This document shows, one piece after another, positions 35,866 through 44,191 of a stretch of DNA of 61,103 nucleotides; position 1 is the first letter of the stretch, and every line of letters begins with the position of its first letter. Location: contig NZ_JAMZGF010000028.1 of assembly GCF_024158915.1 (NCBI RefSeq), positions 1-61,103 of the forward strand. Direction: 5' to 3'. Origin of the DNA: Chryseobacterium sp. S0630. Lineage in GTDB: Bacteria > Bacteroidota > Bacteroidia > Flavobacteriales > Weeksellaceae. The translations under genes were made by a program, and so were the position numbers. Below the pieces are notes generated by a model, which did not search any database, was not told where the DNA came from, and saw nothing but the letters and a program-made list of their open reading frames with translations.

Positions 35866-35894
35866 TATCTTTTCCCTATTTAATTTAATTCCCC

Positions 35895-35902
35895 TACCTT
35901 TG
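35895..35902 (+). promoter_or_regulatory. -7 box of yihY
   Basis: TACCTTTG, exact TAnnTTTG, 19 bp before the ATG. No -33 TTG in range. Confidence 0.45.
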
Positions 35903-35921
35903 TATAAAGACAAACAGATCG

Positions 35922-36935
35922 ATGAGTGTAAAGGTTCCTAAATTTATTTTAAAGATTCAAGAGTTTTTTGACAGCATTCATATTCCTGTTTTGGGAATAT
36001 CGCTTTGGCAGATGTTTCAGATCTATATCTCCGGAATTTTTAAAGGAAAAATAGGAAGAAAAGCAGCTGCAATTTCGTGGAGCTTTACCATAAGCCTCTT
36101 TCCTTTTATTCTGTTTCTGCTTTCTGTGCTGCCTCATATGCCGCTATATGATGAGCTTCAGTTCTATATTTTTGATGTGCTGATGCATAATGTTTTTCCT
36201 TCTAATATGGAAGGAGACGTAAAAGGATATATCGTAAGCAATATCATTCCGAACATGAAAGGAATCAGTAACCTGACCATTCTTCTGGCTCTTATTTTTG
36301 CTACCAACGGTACATTTTCCCTGATCAACGGTTTTAATGAAAATACGGATGAAAAATTAAGTGATGTAAAAGAGTTTATCCTTTCATTCTTTATCACCAT
36401 AGGCTTTATCACCATCGTTTTTCTAACCTTATTCGGAGTATATTATGCAGAGGTTGTAATGAAGCTTTTTACTCCGGCGTATGATGTAACGTGGCTTGTA
36501 GACAACCTTTCCAAAATTATCGGGTTTGTTTCTTTTCCGCTTTTTTATTTTATACTTCTGACTTTATTTTACTGGCTGGGAACTGTGAAGATTACAAGAT
36601 TCCGACAAGCGGTTCCAGGAGCTATTCTTACCACAGTATTGTTTGTGGTTACAACGTATATTTTTGCCATTTATGTAAAGGATATAGCCCGATATAACGT
36701 ACTTTATGGCTCTATTGGAAGTATGATTCTACTGATGGTTTGGGTGAATGTTAATGTATATCTCCTTTTATTCGGAAATGAGCTGAATATGGCGATTAGA
36801 AAACTCAGAATAGAAAAGCTGTTGTCTGATGAGATCGAGAAGGAAGCCTCAGAATATCATGCCCAGATTACTGAACCTGATTTTGATAGTGATGAGGAAC
36901 ATAAAAGAAAATTGGAGAACCGGAAGAAAGATTAA
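35922..36935 (+). CDS. yihY: YihY/BrkB-family membrane protein
   Basis: 337 aa inner-membrane protein with six helices; the family mark GRKAAAISWSFTISLFPFILFLL is at about 41-63, and SIGSMILLMVWVNVNVYLLLFGNELN near the end. Once labelled RNase BN in error; the function is not settled. A charged C-terminal tail of about 45 residues follows. Its stop codon overlaps that of the converging nhaA (36932-36935), so there is no room for a terminator between them. Confidence 0.83.
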   Translation: MSVKVPKFILKIQEFFDSIHIPVLGISLWQMFQIYISGIFKGKIGRKAAAISWSFTISLFPFILFLLSVLPHMPLYDELQFYIFDVLMHNVFPSNMEGDVKGYIVSNIIPNMKGISNLTILLALIFATNGTFSLINGFNENTDEKLSDVKEFILSFFITIGFITIVFLTLFGVYYAEVVMKLFTPAYDVTWLVDNLSKIIGFVSFPLFYFILLTLFYWLGTVKITRFRQAVPGAILTTVLFVVTTYIFAIYVKDIARYNVLYGSIGSMILLMVWVNVNVYLLLFGNELNMAIRKLRIEKLLSDEIEKEASEYHAQITEPDFDSDEEHKRKLENRKKD

Positions 36936-38110
36936 TTCTCTTCCAGTTCAGGGTTTTCTTTTGAGCTTACGCTGAGTATGGTAAATCCGGCAATTGCAGC
37001 GATAAAGGACGCAATCAGGATCGCAAACTTCGCTTCATCCTGAATCGGAATTTCTCCCTTAAAAGAAAGCAATGCAATAAAAATAGACATGGTAAACCCG
37101 ATTCCGGCTAACAATCCTACACCAATCATCTGTAGCCAGTTACTGTTTTGAGGAAGGGAACTGAGTTTTAATTTAATGGCAATCAATGAAAATAAATTGA
37201 TCCCAATCAGCTTACCCAATACCAATCCACAGATAATTCCCAATCCTAATGTACTTGTAACTCCTGCCACCATTTCACTGGAAAAAGTAATATTGGTATT
37301 CGTTAAAGCAAATATGGGCATAATCAGAAAACTTACCGGAATATGAAGCTGATGCTCCAGCTTTTCCAATGGTGAAATTTCTACATTCGATGCATTGGTA
37401 GGAATGGAAAATGCAAGCAAAACACCTGCTATCGTCGCATGAATTCCGGAATGATGAAGGAAATACCATAAGAACAATCCCGGAATGATGTAAAATATTG
37501 TTTTGGTTACTTTTAAAAAGTTTAAAATAAAAAGCAGGGCAGTCACTCCAAAAGATAGTAGAAGATAACTCCAGTGGATTTGTTCTGTATAGAAAATTGC
37601 AATTACGAGGATCGCTCCCAGGTCATCTACAATAGCTAATGCTGCCAAAAATATTTTGATAGAATTAGGGATTTTTTTACCTAACATCGAAATGATAGCA
37701 AGGGAAAATGCAATATCGGTTGCCATAGGAATTCCCCAACCATTACTGTATTCCGTTCCTGTGTTGAAAATGCTGTAGATTACTGCAGGAACAAGCATTC
37801 CGCCTACCGCTGCAAAAATAGGAAGGGAGGCATTTTTAAAGGATGACAGTTCACCTTCTACGAGTTCACGTTTTATTTCAAGGCCTACCAGAAGGAAGAA
37901 AACTGCCATTAATCCGTCATTGATCCAGATACTGACAGGATATTCTAATCCAAAAAGATGAGTGCCCACTTCCTGGTCTAAAAAATGCTGAAAGTTCTCT
38001 GCAGCAGATGAATTGGCAATAAGCAATGAAATAAGTACACAGAAAATAAGAATAATTCCTGAGGACTGACTGTTGTTGAAAAATTTTTTAAAATAAAGAG
38101 ATAAATTCAT
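36932..38110 (-). CDS. nhaA: Na+/H+ antiporter
   Basis: 392 aa. Exchanges internal sodium for protons. The family marks are clear: WINDGLMAVFFLLVGLEIKRE near the N-terminus, GWGIPMATDIAFSLAIISMLG (with the Thr-Asp of the discontinuous helix) and LAALAIVDDLGAILVIA, which holds the two adjacent ion-binding aspartates. Starts 2 bp after spoT ends and should be co-transcribed with it. Confidence 0.94.
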   Translation of the reverse strand: MNLSLYFKKFFNNSQSSGIILIFCVLISLLIANSSAAENFQHFLDQEVGTHLFGLEYPVSIWINDGLMAVFFLLVGLEIKRELVEGELSSFKNASLPIFAAVGGMLVPAVIYSIFNTGTEYSNGWGIPMATDIAFSLAIISMLGKKIPNSIKIFLAALAIVDDLGAILVIAIFYTEQIHWSYLLLSFGVTALLFILNFLKVTKTIFYIIPGLFLWYFLHHSGIHATIAGVLLAFSIPTNASNVEISPLEKLEHQLHIPVSFLIMPIFALTNTNITFSSEMVAGVTSTLGLGIICGLVLGKLIGINLFSLIAIKLKLSSLPQNSNWLQMIGVGLLAGIGFTMSIFIALLSFKGEIPIQDEAKFAILIASFIAAIAGFTILSVSSKENPELEEN

Positions 38111-38112
38111 GT

Positions 38113-40323
38113 TTACGATTGTACTCGTCTCACTCTGGAAACACCATTAATATTTTTAAGTTTTTTAAAGGTTTCTTCTAACTGACCTTTATTTTTGACT
38201 TCGAGGTTGATATTTCCTGTGAAAACACCATTGTTGGATTCAATAGACATACTTTTCATATCCATCCCCATACTTCCACTGATGACAGTTGTGATATCAT
38301 TAATCATTCCCATTCTGTCAAGTCCTTCAATTTCAATTTTTACTCTGTTTTTGAAGCTTTCTGCATTCACCCATTTGGCCGGAATAACACGGTAATCATA
38401 CTGAGCTCTCAGATTGATGGCATTCGGGCAGTTGTCACTATGCACCTTGATTCCATCTGAAATGGTGATGAATCCGAAGATTTTATCTCCCGGAATCACG
38501 GTACAGCATTTTGCATACGTGTAGTTAAGCTTCTCTTCATCCTTCCCAAAAACAATCATGTCAAGGTTTTCCTCTTTCGGATCCTCGAAATGCTGGCTTT
38601 TATTAGGTGATTTTCTGAATCTTGAAAGTAAGTTATTAAATACGTTTTTACTTTCTATATATTTTCTCAGGCTGCTTACATCCAGTTCATTACTTTGGAA
38701 TTTAAGGAAGAGCTCCTGAGATGATTTTAAATTAAAGAACTTCTGAAGCTTATTAATTTCTTCATCATTAAAATTGATTTTCGCATGACGAAGTTTTCTC
38801 TGCAGAATTTCTTTTCCTTCTTCTACCAATTGGTTTTTCTGAGAGTTCAGATAACTTTTAATCTTGGATTTGGCTTTCGAAGTTACTACAAATTCCAGCC
38901 AGTCAGATTTTGGCTTCTGATTCTGTGAAGAAAGAATGTCTACCTGATCTCCATTTTGAAGAATGTAAGAGATAGGAACCAGCTTTCCATTGATTTTGGC
39001 ACCTAAGCATTTCATTCCCAGATCGGAGTGAACAGAGAAGGCAAAATCCAGAGCGGTAGCATTGGTTGGTAGGATTTTAATTTCTCCTTTTGGAGTAAAG
39101 ACAAATACTTCTTTCGAATATAAGTTAAGCTTAATATTGTCCAAGAGTTCCGAAGTGGAAAGGTTCTGCTGTTGTTCCAGTACCTCGCGGATCTCGGTCA
39201 CCCATTTTTCAAAGTTTCTGTCATCAGAACTCTGTTTGTAACCTTCTTTGTATTTATAGTGAGCAGCGACCCCTTTTTCAGCAATTTCATCCATTCTTTC
39301 CGAACGGATCTGTACTTCAATCCACTTTCTGTCCGGCCCTAAAACGGTTAAATGTAAACTTTCATATCCTGTAGAACGGGGCTGTGTAATCCAGTCACGC
39401 ATTCTTGAAGGGTTACTGTGGTATACGTCCGTAACGATAGAGTAGATCTTCCATGCCAGAAATTTTTCATTTTTTGCATCCGATTTATAAATAATCCTGA
39501 TGGCGTAATTGTCAAAAACTTCTTCAAAGGAAACGCCCTGTTTCAGCATCTTTCTGTAAATAGAAGAGATCGCTTTTGCACGGCCTTTGATTTTAAAGTT
39601 TAAGCCTTCTTCATGAAGTCTTTCAGATACTTCTTTCTTAAATTCCTCGATATATCTTTCACGGCTTTCTTTGGCCAGTTCCAATTTTTCCGTGATTTCG
39701 TTGTATACTTCGGGGCTGTTATACTTTAAAGAAAGATCTTCAAGCTCAGATTTGATGTTGTACAACCCAAGACGGTGAGCCATTGGAGCGTAGATATAAA
39801 CCGTTTCGGAAGCAATTTTTTTCTGCTTGTCCGGAGCCATGCTTTCCAGAGTCCTCATATTATGGAGACGGTCAGCAATTTTAATCAGAATCACCCTGAA
39901 ATCCTCAGATAATGTCAATAACAGTTTTCTGTAGTTTTCAGACTGTACGGAAATATTCTGATGGTTCATGATGGAAATTTTGGTCAGTCCATTCACGATA
40001 TTCGCAATCTTCTCACCAAAGATTTTCTTCAGATCCTCGTAGGTATAATCGGAATCTTCAATTACGTCGTGCAAAAGCGCACAGGCAATAGAAGTAGCAC
40101 CCAGACCAATCTCTGTCGCTACAATTTTAGCAACAGCAATAGGGTGGTAGATGTAAGGTTCTCCGGATTTTCTCCTTTGATCCTTGTGGGCATCCAGCGC
40201 AATATCGAATGCCTTTCGGATGAGTTTATTGTTTTCCTCATCCAATGTTCTGTATGTGTTAGAAATCAGGTCCTTATATCTGGCAAGGATCTCTTTATTC
40301 TCTTGTTCTAAATCGTAGCTCAT
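38113..40323 (-). CDS. RelA/SpoT-family (p)ppGpp synthetase/hydrolase
   Basis: 736 aa. Controls the stringent response. Order: HD hydrolase domain (His85-Asp86 and Glu89-Asp90 in LLHDVIEDSDY), synthetase domain (about 235-345, DNYAIRIIYKSDA and STGYESLHLTVLGP), TGS domain (VFVFTPKGEIKILPTNATALDFAF), helical/CRIS part with a conserved Cys pair (YAKCCTVIPGD), and ACT domain at the end. The HD motif is intact, so both activities are expected. Preceded by a promoter at 40347-40377 and followed by nhaA. Confidence 0.95.
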   Translation of the reverse strand: MSYDLEQENKEILARYKDLISNTYRTLDEENNKLIRKAFDIALDAHKDQRRKSGEPYIYHPIAVAKIVATEIGLGATSIACALLHDVIEDSDYTYEDLKKIFGEKIANIVNGLTKISIMNHQNISVQSENYRKLLLTLSEDFRVILIKIADRLHNMRTLESMAPDKQKKIASETVYIYAPMAHRLGLYNIKSELEDLSLKYNSPEVYNEITEKLELAKESRERYIEEFKKEVSERLHEEGLNFKIKGRAKAISSIYRKMLKQGVSFEEVFDNYAIRIIYKSDAKNEKFLAWKIYSIVTDVYHSNPSRMRDWITQPRSTGYESLHLTVLGPDRKWIEVQIRSERMDEIAEKGVAAHYKYKEGYKQSSDDRNFEKWVTEIREVLEQQQNLSTSELLDNIKLNLYSKEVFVFTPKGEIKILPTNATALDFAFSVHSDLGMKCLGAKINGKLVPISYILQNGDQVDILSSQNQKPKSDWLEFVVTSKAKSKIKSYLNSQKNQLVEEGKEILQRKLRHAKINFNDEEINKLQKFFNLKSSQELFLKFQSNELDVSSLRKYIESKNVFNNLLSRFRKSPNKSQHFEDPKEENLDMIVFGKDEEKLNYTYAKCCTVIPGDKIFGFITISDGIKVHSDNCPNAINLRAQYDYRVIPAKWVNAESFKNRVKIEIEGLDRMGMINDITTVISGSMGMDMKSMSIESNNGVFTGNINLEVKNKGQLEETFKKLKNINGVSRVRRVQS

Positions 40324-40346
40324 TTGTGCACATGCCTATAATAAGA

Positions 40347-40377
40347 CGAAAATACGAAATTTTTTAGTTTTTTCAAA
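40347..40377 (-). promoter_or_regulatory. Promoter of spoT-nhaA
   Basis: Minus strand: TTTG (40374-40377), 19-bp spacer, TATTTTCG (40347-40354), one mismatch to TAnnTTTG; the ATG is 24 bp downstream at 40323. Confidence 0.5.
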
Positions 40378-40379
40378 CA

Positions 40380-40410
40380 TAAAAGATCCGCAGCATATAC
40401 TGCGGATCTC
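40380..40410 (-). terminator. Terminator of the 121-aa gene
   Basis: agatccgcag-tata-tgctgcggatct on the minus strand followed by TTTTA; lies just upstream of the spoT promoter. Confidence 0.75.
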
Positions 40411-40432
40411 CGGCTATTAGATTTTATATCGA

Positions 40433-40798
40433 TTAGAATTTCACTTCAGAATTCATACCGTCACTTGACGTTTTGATTTTAATATCAGGGCTGCTGTGGA
40501 TTTCTGCTCTGTTTCTTGCATCAATATACTTTTTGATGGTATCGTAATTGGTTTCATTGATCTTCATGTTTTCAAAGAGATAGGATTTCAATGCTGCATT
40601 CTGAACAAATGCATTTCGTGCAAGGTCAATCTGATTAAGATCATTAACGGTAACACTTGCCAAATATTGGGAATTACCGGAACCATCATTAAGGTATACA
40701 ATGTAATCTGAAGTTCCGAATCCTGAGTTTTCCAGATCACTTTCCAGTTTTTTGTAGTCGCTGTGATGACCAAATACTCCAGCTAATATATGTGACAT
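40433..40798 (-). CDS. Small cytoplasmic protein, unknown (121 aa)
   Basis: No signal or membrane segment. Begins with LAGVFGHHSDYKKLESDLENSGF, resembling the first strand and helix of YflT-like general-stress domains, where a short hydrophobic strand precedes a 'bypass the distance' helix. The remainder is Asn/Asp-rich. Function is not assigned and the stress link is only an impression. Own terminator; no partner gene. Confidence 0.6.
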   Translation of the reverse strand: MSHILAGVFGHHSDYKKLESDLENSGFGTSDYIVYLNDGSGNSQYLASVTVNDLNQIDLARNAFVQNAALKSYLFENMKINETNYDTIKKYIDARNRAEIHSSPDIKIKTSSDGMNSEVKF

Positions 40799-41150
40799 AG
40801 TTAATTGGTTTTAAAGTTCTCATTAAAGTTAGTAATAATTTTCTTATTATCATTGCATTTGAGTCAATATAATTTGTTAATTAATATTCAGTTTTCAATA
40901 GATAATGATAATGTTTAAGAATAATTATTGAACGGGTGTTTAATTTTAACAATTGGATAATATGTGTCTTTTTGAAACCTGGATGTCTCTTTCGCTTTGT
41001 TTTCTGTTTAAAATAGAAAGTCACAAACAAAAAAACTCACAACTTGCAAGGTTTTTTTAAACGAGCGAGATGCTCGTGCCAGCGAAGGATTTCAAAGTTG
41101 CCTTATCATCATACTTAATGCCCAAAGTAGCAAAGGAAAATTCTAAAGCA
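40799..41150. other. 352-bp gap with probable repeat remnants
   Basis: No gene. 40978-41110 contains aacttgcaagg, a small palindrome cgagc-gagat-gctcg and a cagcgaagg word, which look like parts of a repeat, but there is no second copy in this window to compare with. The rest is AT-rich. Confidence 0.4.
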
Positions 41151-41336
41151 TTATTTTTTTAATTTACCAGAAAAAATAAATAATATCCAAAATAAAAAAC
41201 CAAAAACAAGATCAACTATTAGATTAGTTGATGTTAAATGATGAGAAACTGTAAGGCTATATGTAATATCAATCACTAAGATAATTCCACAAAACATCAA
41301 TAAATATATAATTGCTCTTATGATATTCCTTTTCAT
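41151..41336 (-). CDS. Tiny membrane protein (61 aa)
   Basis: Two hydrophobic helices (about 8-28 and 39-56) with positively charged ends (MKRN and GKLKK), consistent with an N-in, C-in hairpin. ATG start, AT-rich DNA, no recognised family. It stands alone between repeat-rich gaps, so it may be real but could also be chance. Confidence 0.4.
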   Translation of the reverse strand: MKRNIIRAIIYLLMFCGIILVIDITYSLTVSHHLTSTNLIVDLVFGFLFWILFIFSGKLKK

Positions 41337-41490
41337 CGTTTTTCTATTGAATTTAATTGCTTAAAGATTTTGATTGAATTAAAATTTAGTTTAGTTCACG
41401 GTATAAAAATAGTGAAATCTACTTTATTAAGTTACAGTATTTAATGAGTAGGAGAAAGGCGAGGTGATTTGGTTTAAATTATTTATAAAC

Positions 41491-41566
41491 AAAAAGCCCT
41501 GAAATAAATTCCGGGGCCCACTATTGGTTAAATAATGATTAATTAAATTCTTTCGTTTTTGAATTC
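41491..41566 (-). pseudogene. Duplicated remnant of the acs 3' end and terminator
   Basis: On the minus strand 41543-41566 reads Glu-Phe-Lys-Asn-Glu-Arg-Ile-stop, nearly the same last codons as acs, followed by a second aaaaagccctga terminator (41491-41520). It aligns over its whole length with 41842-41920, at roughly three identical bases in four. No upstream coding part remains. Confidence 0.7.
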
Positions 41567-41703
41567 CCCTGCTGCCGCACGAATCCTTTCGTGTGGTTAA
41601 AACTATAGATCAAAACCTCAGCTTGAATTCCTAAAAACTTTTCTTTTTTAATGATCTTATATTTTCCCTGCTGCCGCACGAATCCTTTCGTGTGGTTAAA
41701 ACT
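41567..41703. repeat. Two direct copies of a 38-bp palindrome-bearing repeat
   Basis: 41567-41604 and 41666-41703 are identical over 38 bp and hold ccgcacgaa-tcct-ttcgtgtgg, a nine-pair stem. A rougher inverted copy follows at about 41767-41801 (cacacgg ... cgtgcggtag). REP-like. Confidence 0.85.
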
Positions 41704-41841
41704 GTTTATTATTCTAAGTTAATATATCAACATCACACCTGATAGATATTGGATTGGTAGTATAGGTTTCACACGGTGCAATCGTGCGGTAGCTAGGGAT
41801 AAGATGTGTCTTCATCTATGATAATTTTCTTGTTCTATAAT

Positions 41842-41872
41842 AAAAAGCCCTGAAAATCATTTCCAGAGCTTC
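41842..41872 (-). terminator. Terminator of acs
   Basis: Minus strand: aagctctggaaa ... ttttcagggctt, then TTTTTA. Matched by the second copy at 41491-41520. Confidence 0.7.
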
Positions 41873-41896
41873 TATTGGTTAAAAAATTGATAAAAT

Positions 41897-43804
41897 TTAT
41901 ATTCTTTCGTTTTTGATTTCCTCTACAATTTCAGGATTTAAAAGCGTACTGATATCTCCGAAATTACTGAAGTCACCTTCGGCAATTTTTCTCAGGATTC
42001 TACGCATAATTTTTCCGGAACGTGTTTTTGGAAGCCCGGAAACGAACTGTATCTTGTCCAGTTTTGCAATAGGTCCTATTTGATCTGAAATCAGTTGGTT
42101 GATCTCTTTCTTCAGATTTTCCTTATCACGTCCTTCCCCGGTTTCTTTAAGTGTCACATAACCGTACAATGCATTCCCTTTGATGTCATGTGGATAACCT
42201 ACAATAGCAGATTCAGCAACGGCAGGGTGCTGGTTGATACTGTCTTCAATAGGTGCTGTTCCAAGGTTGTGCCCTGAAACAATAATCACATCATCTACAC
42301 GGCCTGTAATTCTGTAGTATCCAACTTCATCCCTCAAAGCGCCATCACCTGTAAAATATTTTCCAGGGAATGCGGTAAAATAAGTCTCTTTATATCTTTG
42401 GTGGTCACCCCAGATGGTTCTGGCAATTCCCGGCCATGGAAAGCGGATACAAAGATTTCCGGTCACCTGATTTCCTGTAATTTCGTTTCGCTTATCATCC
42501 ATTAATACAGGTTGTACACCAGGCAATGGGAGAGTGGCATAAGTAGGTTTGGTAGGTGTTACAAAAGGTAATGGTGAAATCATAATTCCTCCTGTTTCCG
42601 TTTGCCACCATGTGTCCACAATCGGACATTTTTTCTTTCCTACATGATCATTGAACCAGTGCCATGCTTCATCGTTGATAGGTTCTCCTACAGATCCGAT
42701 TACTTTCAGAGAGCTCAAATCATGCTTATCCACCCATTCCGTACTTTCTTTTGCTAAAGAACGAATGGCGGTAGGAGCGGTGTAAAACTGAGTGATTTTA
42801 TGTTTTTCAATCACTTCCCAGAAACGATCAGGTTCAGGGTAAGTAGGTACGCCTTCAAAGATTACGGTAGTCGCTCCATTTAATAATGGTCCATAAAGGA
42901 TATAAGAGTGTCCTGTAATCCATCCGATATCTGCGGTACACCAATAAATATCATTTTCTTTATAATTGAATACGTTTTTGAAGGTATAAGCGGTGTACAC
43001 CATGTAGCCTGCACAGGTATGCAGCATTCCTTTGGGTTTTCCTGTAGATCCGGAAGTATACAAAATGAAAAGCGGATCTTCAGAATCCATAATGACAGTA
43101 ACGAAATCAGGAGAAGCTTTCTCATATAAATCAGCCATCCAGTAATCTCTCTCTTCTTTCATTTTAATTTCGTTGTGGGTTCTTTTTACAACAAGAACTT
43201 TCTCAACAGTCGGCGTTTTTTCCAGAGCATCGTCTACAATAGTTTTCAGATCCAGAACTTTATTTCCTCTGTAGCTTCCGTCTGATGTGATGACCATTTT
43301 GGCTTCACAGTCATTGACTCTTGAAGCCACTGCAGAAGCAGAAAATCCTGCAAAAATAACAGAATGTACAGCGCCCAGTTTTGCACAGGCAAGCATCGTA
43401 ACGGCCAGCTCAGGAATCATGGGAAGATAAATACAGACTCTGTCTCCCTTTTCAATTCCCATATCGCGTAAAACATTGGCTGTTTTATTAACGCGTGTAT
43501 ACAGTTCATTGTAAGAAATATGCTGTGCTTCTTCTTTAGGATCGTTAGGTTCCCAGATGATTGCTGTTTTTTCTCCTCTTATGGTAAGATGTCTGTCGAT
43601 ACAGTTTTTAGTAATATTGAGTTTCGCATTTTTGAACCAGGTGATCTTAGCTTCATTCATGTCGTACTTAACAACCTTGCTCCATCTTTGATACCACACG
43701 AAGTTTTGATCCGCTACCTTATCCCAGAATTTTTTAGGATTTTTGATAGACTTCTTATAGTCTTCAAAATATTGTGGTAAATCTTCTATTAAGTAATTTC
43801 TCAT
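41897..43804 (-). CDS. acs: Acetyl-CoA synthetase
   Basis: 635 aa. Activates acetate with ATP to acetyl-AMP and then acetyl-CoA. Motifs: YTSGSTGKPKGMLH (phosphate loop), DTWWQTETGG (adenine/acetyl site; the Trp that limits substrate to two carbons is in this stretch), YFTGDGALRDEVGYYRITGRVDD (hinge Asp) and the C-terminal KTRSGKIMRRILRKIA with the Lys that lysine acetylation usually silences. Last gene of the acetate locus, about 390 bp after the propionyl-type enzyme, with repeat elements in the gap. Confidence 0.95.
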   Translation of the reverse strand: MRNYLIEDLPQYFEDYKKSIKNPKKFWDKVADQNFVWYQRWSKVVKYDMNEAKITWFKNAKLNITKNCIDRHLTIRGEKTAIIWEPNDPKEEAQHISYNELYTRVNKTANVLRDMGIEKGDRVCIYLPMIPELAVTMLACAKLGAVHSVIFAGFSASAVASRVNDCEAKMVITSDGSYRGNKVLDLKTIVDDALEKTPTVEKVLVVKRTHNEIKMKEERDYWMADLYEKASPDFVTVIMDSEDPLFILYTSGSTGKPKGMLHTCAGYMVYTAYTFKNVFNYKENDIYWCTADIGWITGHSYILYGPLLNGATTVIFEGVPTYPEPDRFWEVIEKHKITQFYTAPTAIRSLAKESTEWVDKHDLSSLKVIGSVGEPINDEAWHWFNDHVGKKKCPIVDTWWQTETGGIMISPLPFVTPTKPTYATLPLPGVQPVLMDDKRNEITGNQVTGNLCIRFPWPGIARTIWGDHQRYKETYFTAFPGKYFTGDGALRDEVGYYRITGRVDDVIIVSGHNLGTAPIEDSINQHPAVAESAIVGYPHDIKGNALYGYVTLKETGEGRDKENLKKEINQLISDQIGPIAKLDKIQFVSGLPKTRSGKIMRRILRKIAEGDFSNFGDISTLLNPEIVEEIKNERI

Positions 43805-43897
43805 ATCCCTTTCGTTTTTATTGATTTTATTTTGATAATTTTTTATGTTTTGATTTTTAAGCCATTAAATTTTAAATGGAACTTGTTTAACATTTTT

Positions 43898-44006
43898 GAA
43901 CCATTAAGATTGCATTAAGGTGAGCTTCGCTTTAAGCTTAAAAATCAGAATGATTTATCTTAACTTAACTATGCTTTACTGCTTAAATCTTTCTTAATGG
44001 TTTAAG
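43898..44006. repeat. TTAAACCATTAAG-family element, copy 3
   Basis: Left end gaaccattaaga, right end tcttaatggtttaag; nearly the same as 21925-22050 apart from a 17-bp deletion. Lies between the two acyl-CoA synthetase genes. Confidence 0.8.
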
Positions 44007-44027
44007 AAATATCCAATATTTTTGATA

Positions 44028-44145
44028 AGTTTAAACAGCTCCATGATTTAATATTGTTGAAGTCATAGAGTAAGCTATTTGTTTTATTCATCTTGGATGA
44101 ACTTAATTTTCCTTAACATCTTTATTTCTCTTAATGGTTTAATTT
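44028..44145. repeat. TTAAACCATTAAG-family element, copy 4 (diverged)
   Basis: Right end tcttaatggtttaa is intact and the interior word catcttggatgaacttaat matches the interiors of the copies at 61-199 and 51387-51526; the left end is poorly kept. Confidence 0.6.
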
Positions 44146-44191
44146 TTTTATTGAATTAAACATGTATTTAAATTTAAGTCTAATTTCCCGT

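Larger units (their letters stand above)
41337..41896. other. 560-bp gap downstream of acs with duplicated fragments
   Basis: No intact gene. It contains a duplicated acs 3' end with terminator (41491-41566), two direct copies of a 38-bp palindromic repeat (41567 and 41666), a degenerate inverted third copy (about 41767-41801) and the acs terminator (41842-41872). Confidence 0.75.
43805..44191. other. 387-bp gap upstream of acs holding two dispersed elements
   Basis: No gene. It contains the TTAAACCATTAAG-family copies at 43898-44006 and about 44028-44145. The remaining 90 bp before the acs ATG are AT-rich, without a clear TAnnTTTG/TTG pair. Confidence 0.7.

Noticed and set aside
41567..41703. 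Two identical 38-bp repeats separated by 61 bp look like the start of a CRISPR array.
   Set aside because: Only two copies, a third is inverted and diverged, the unit is itself a palindrome of the REP kind, and no cas gene is near.
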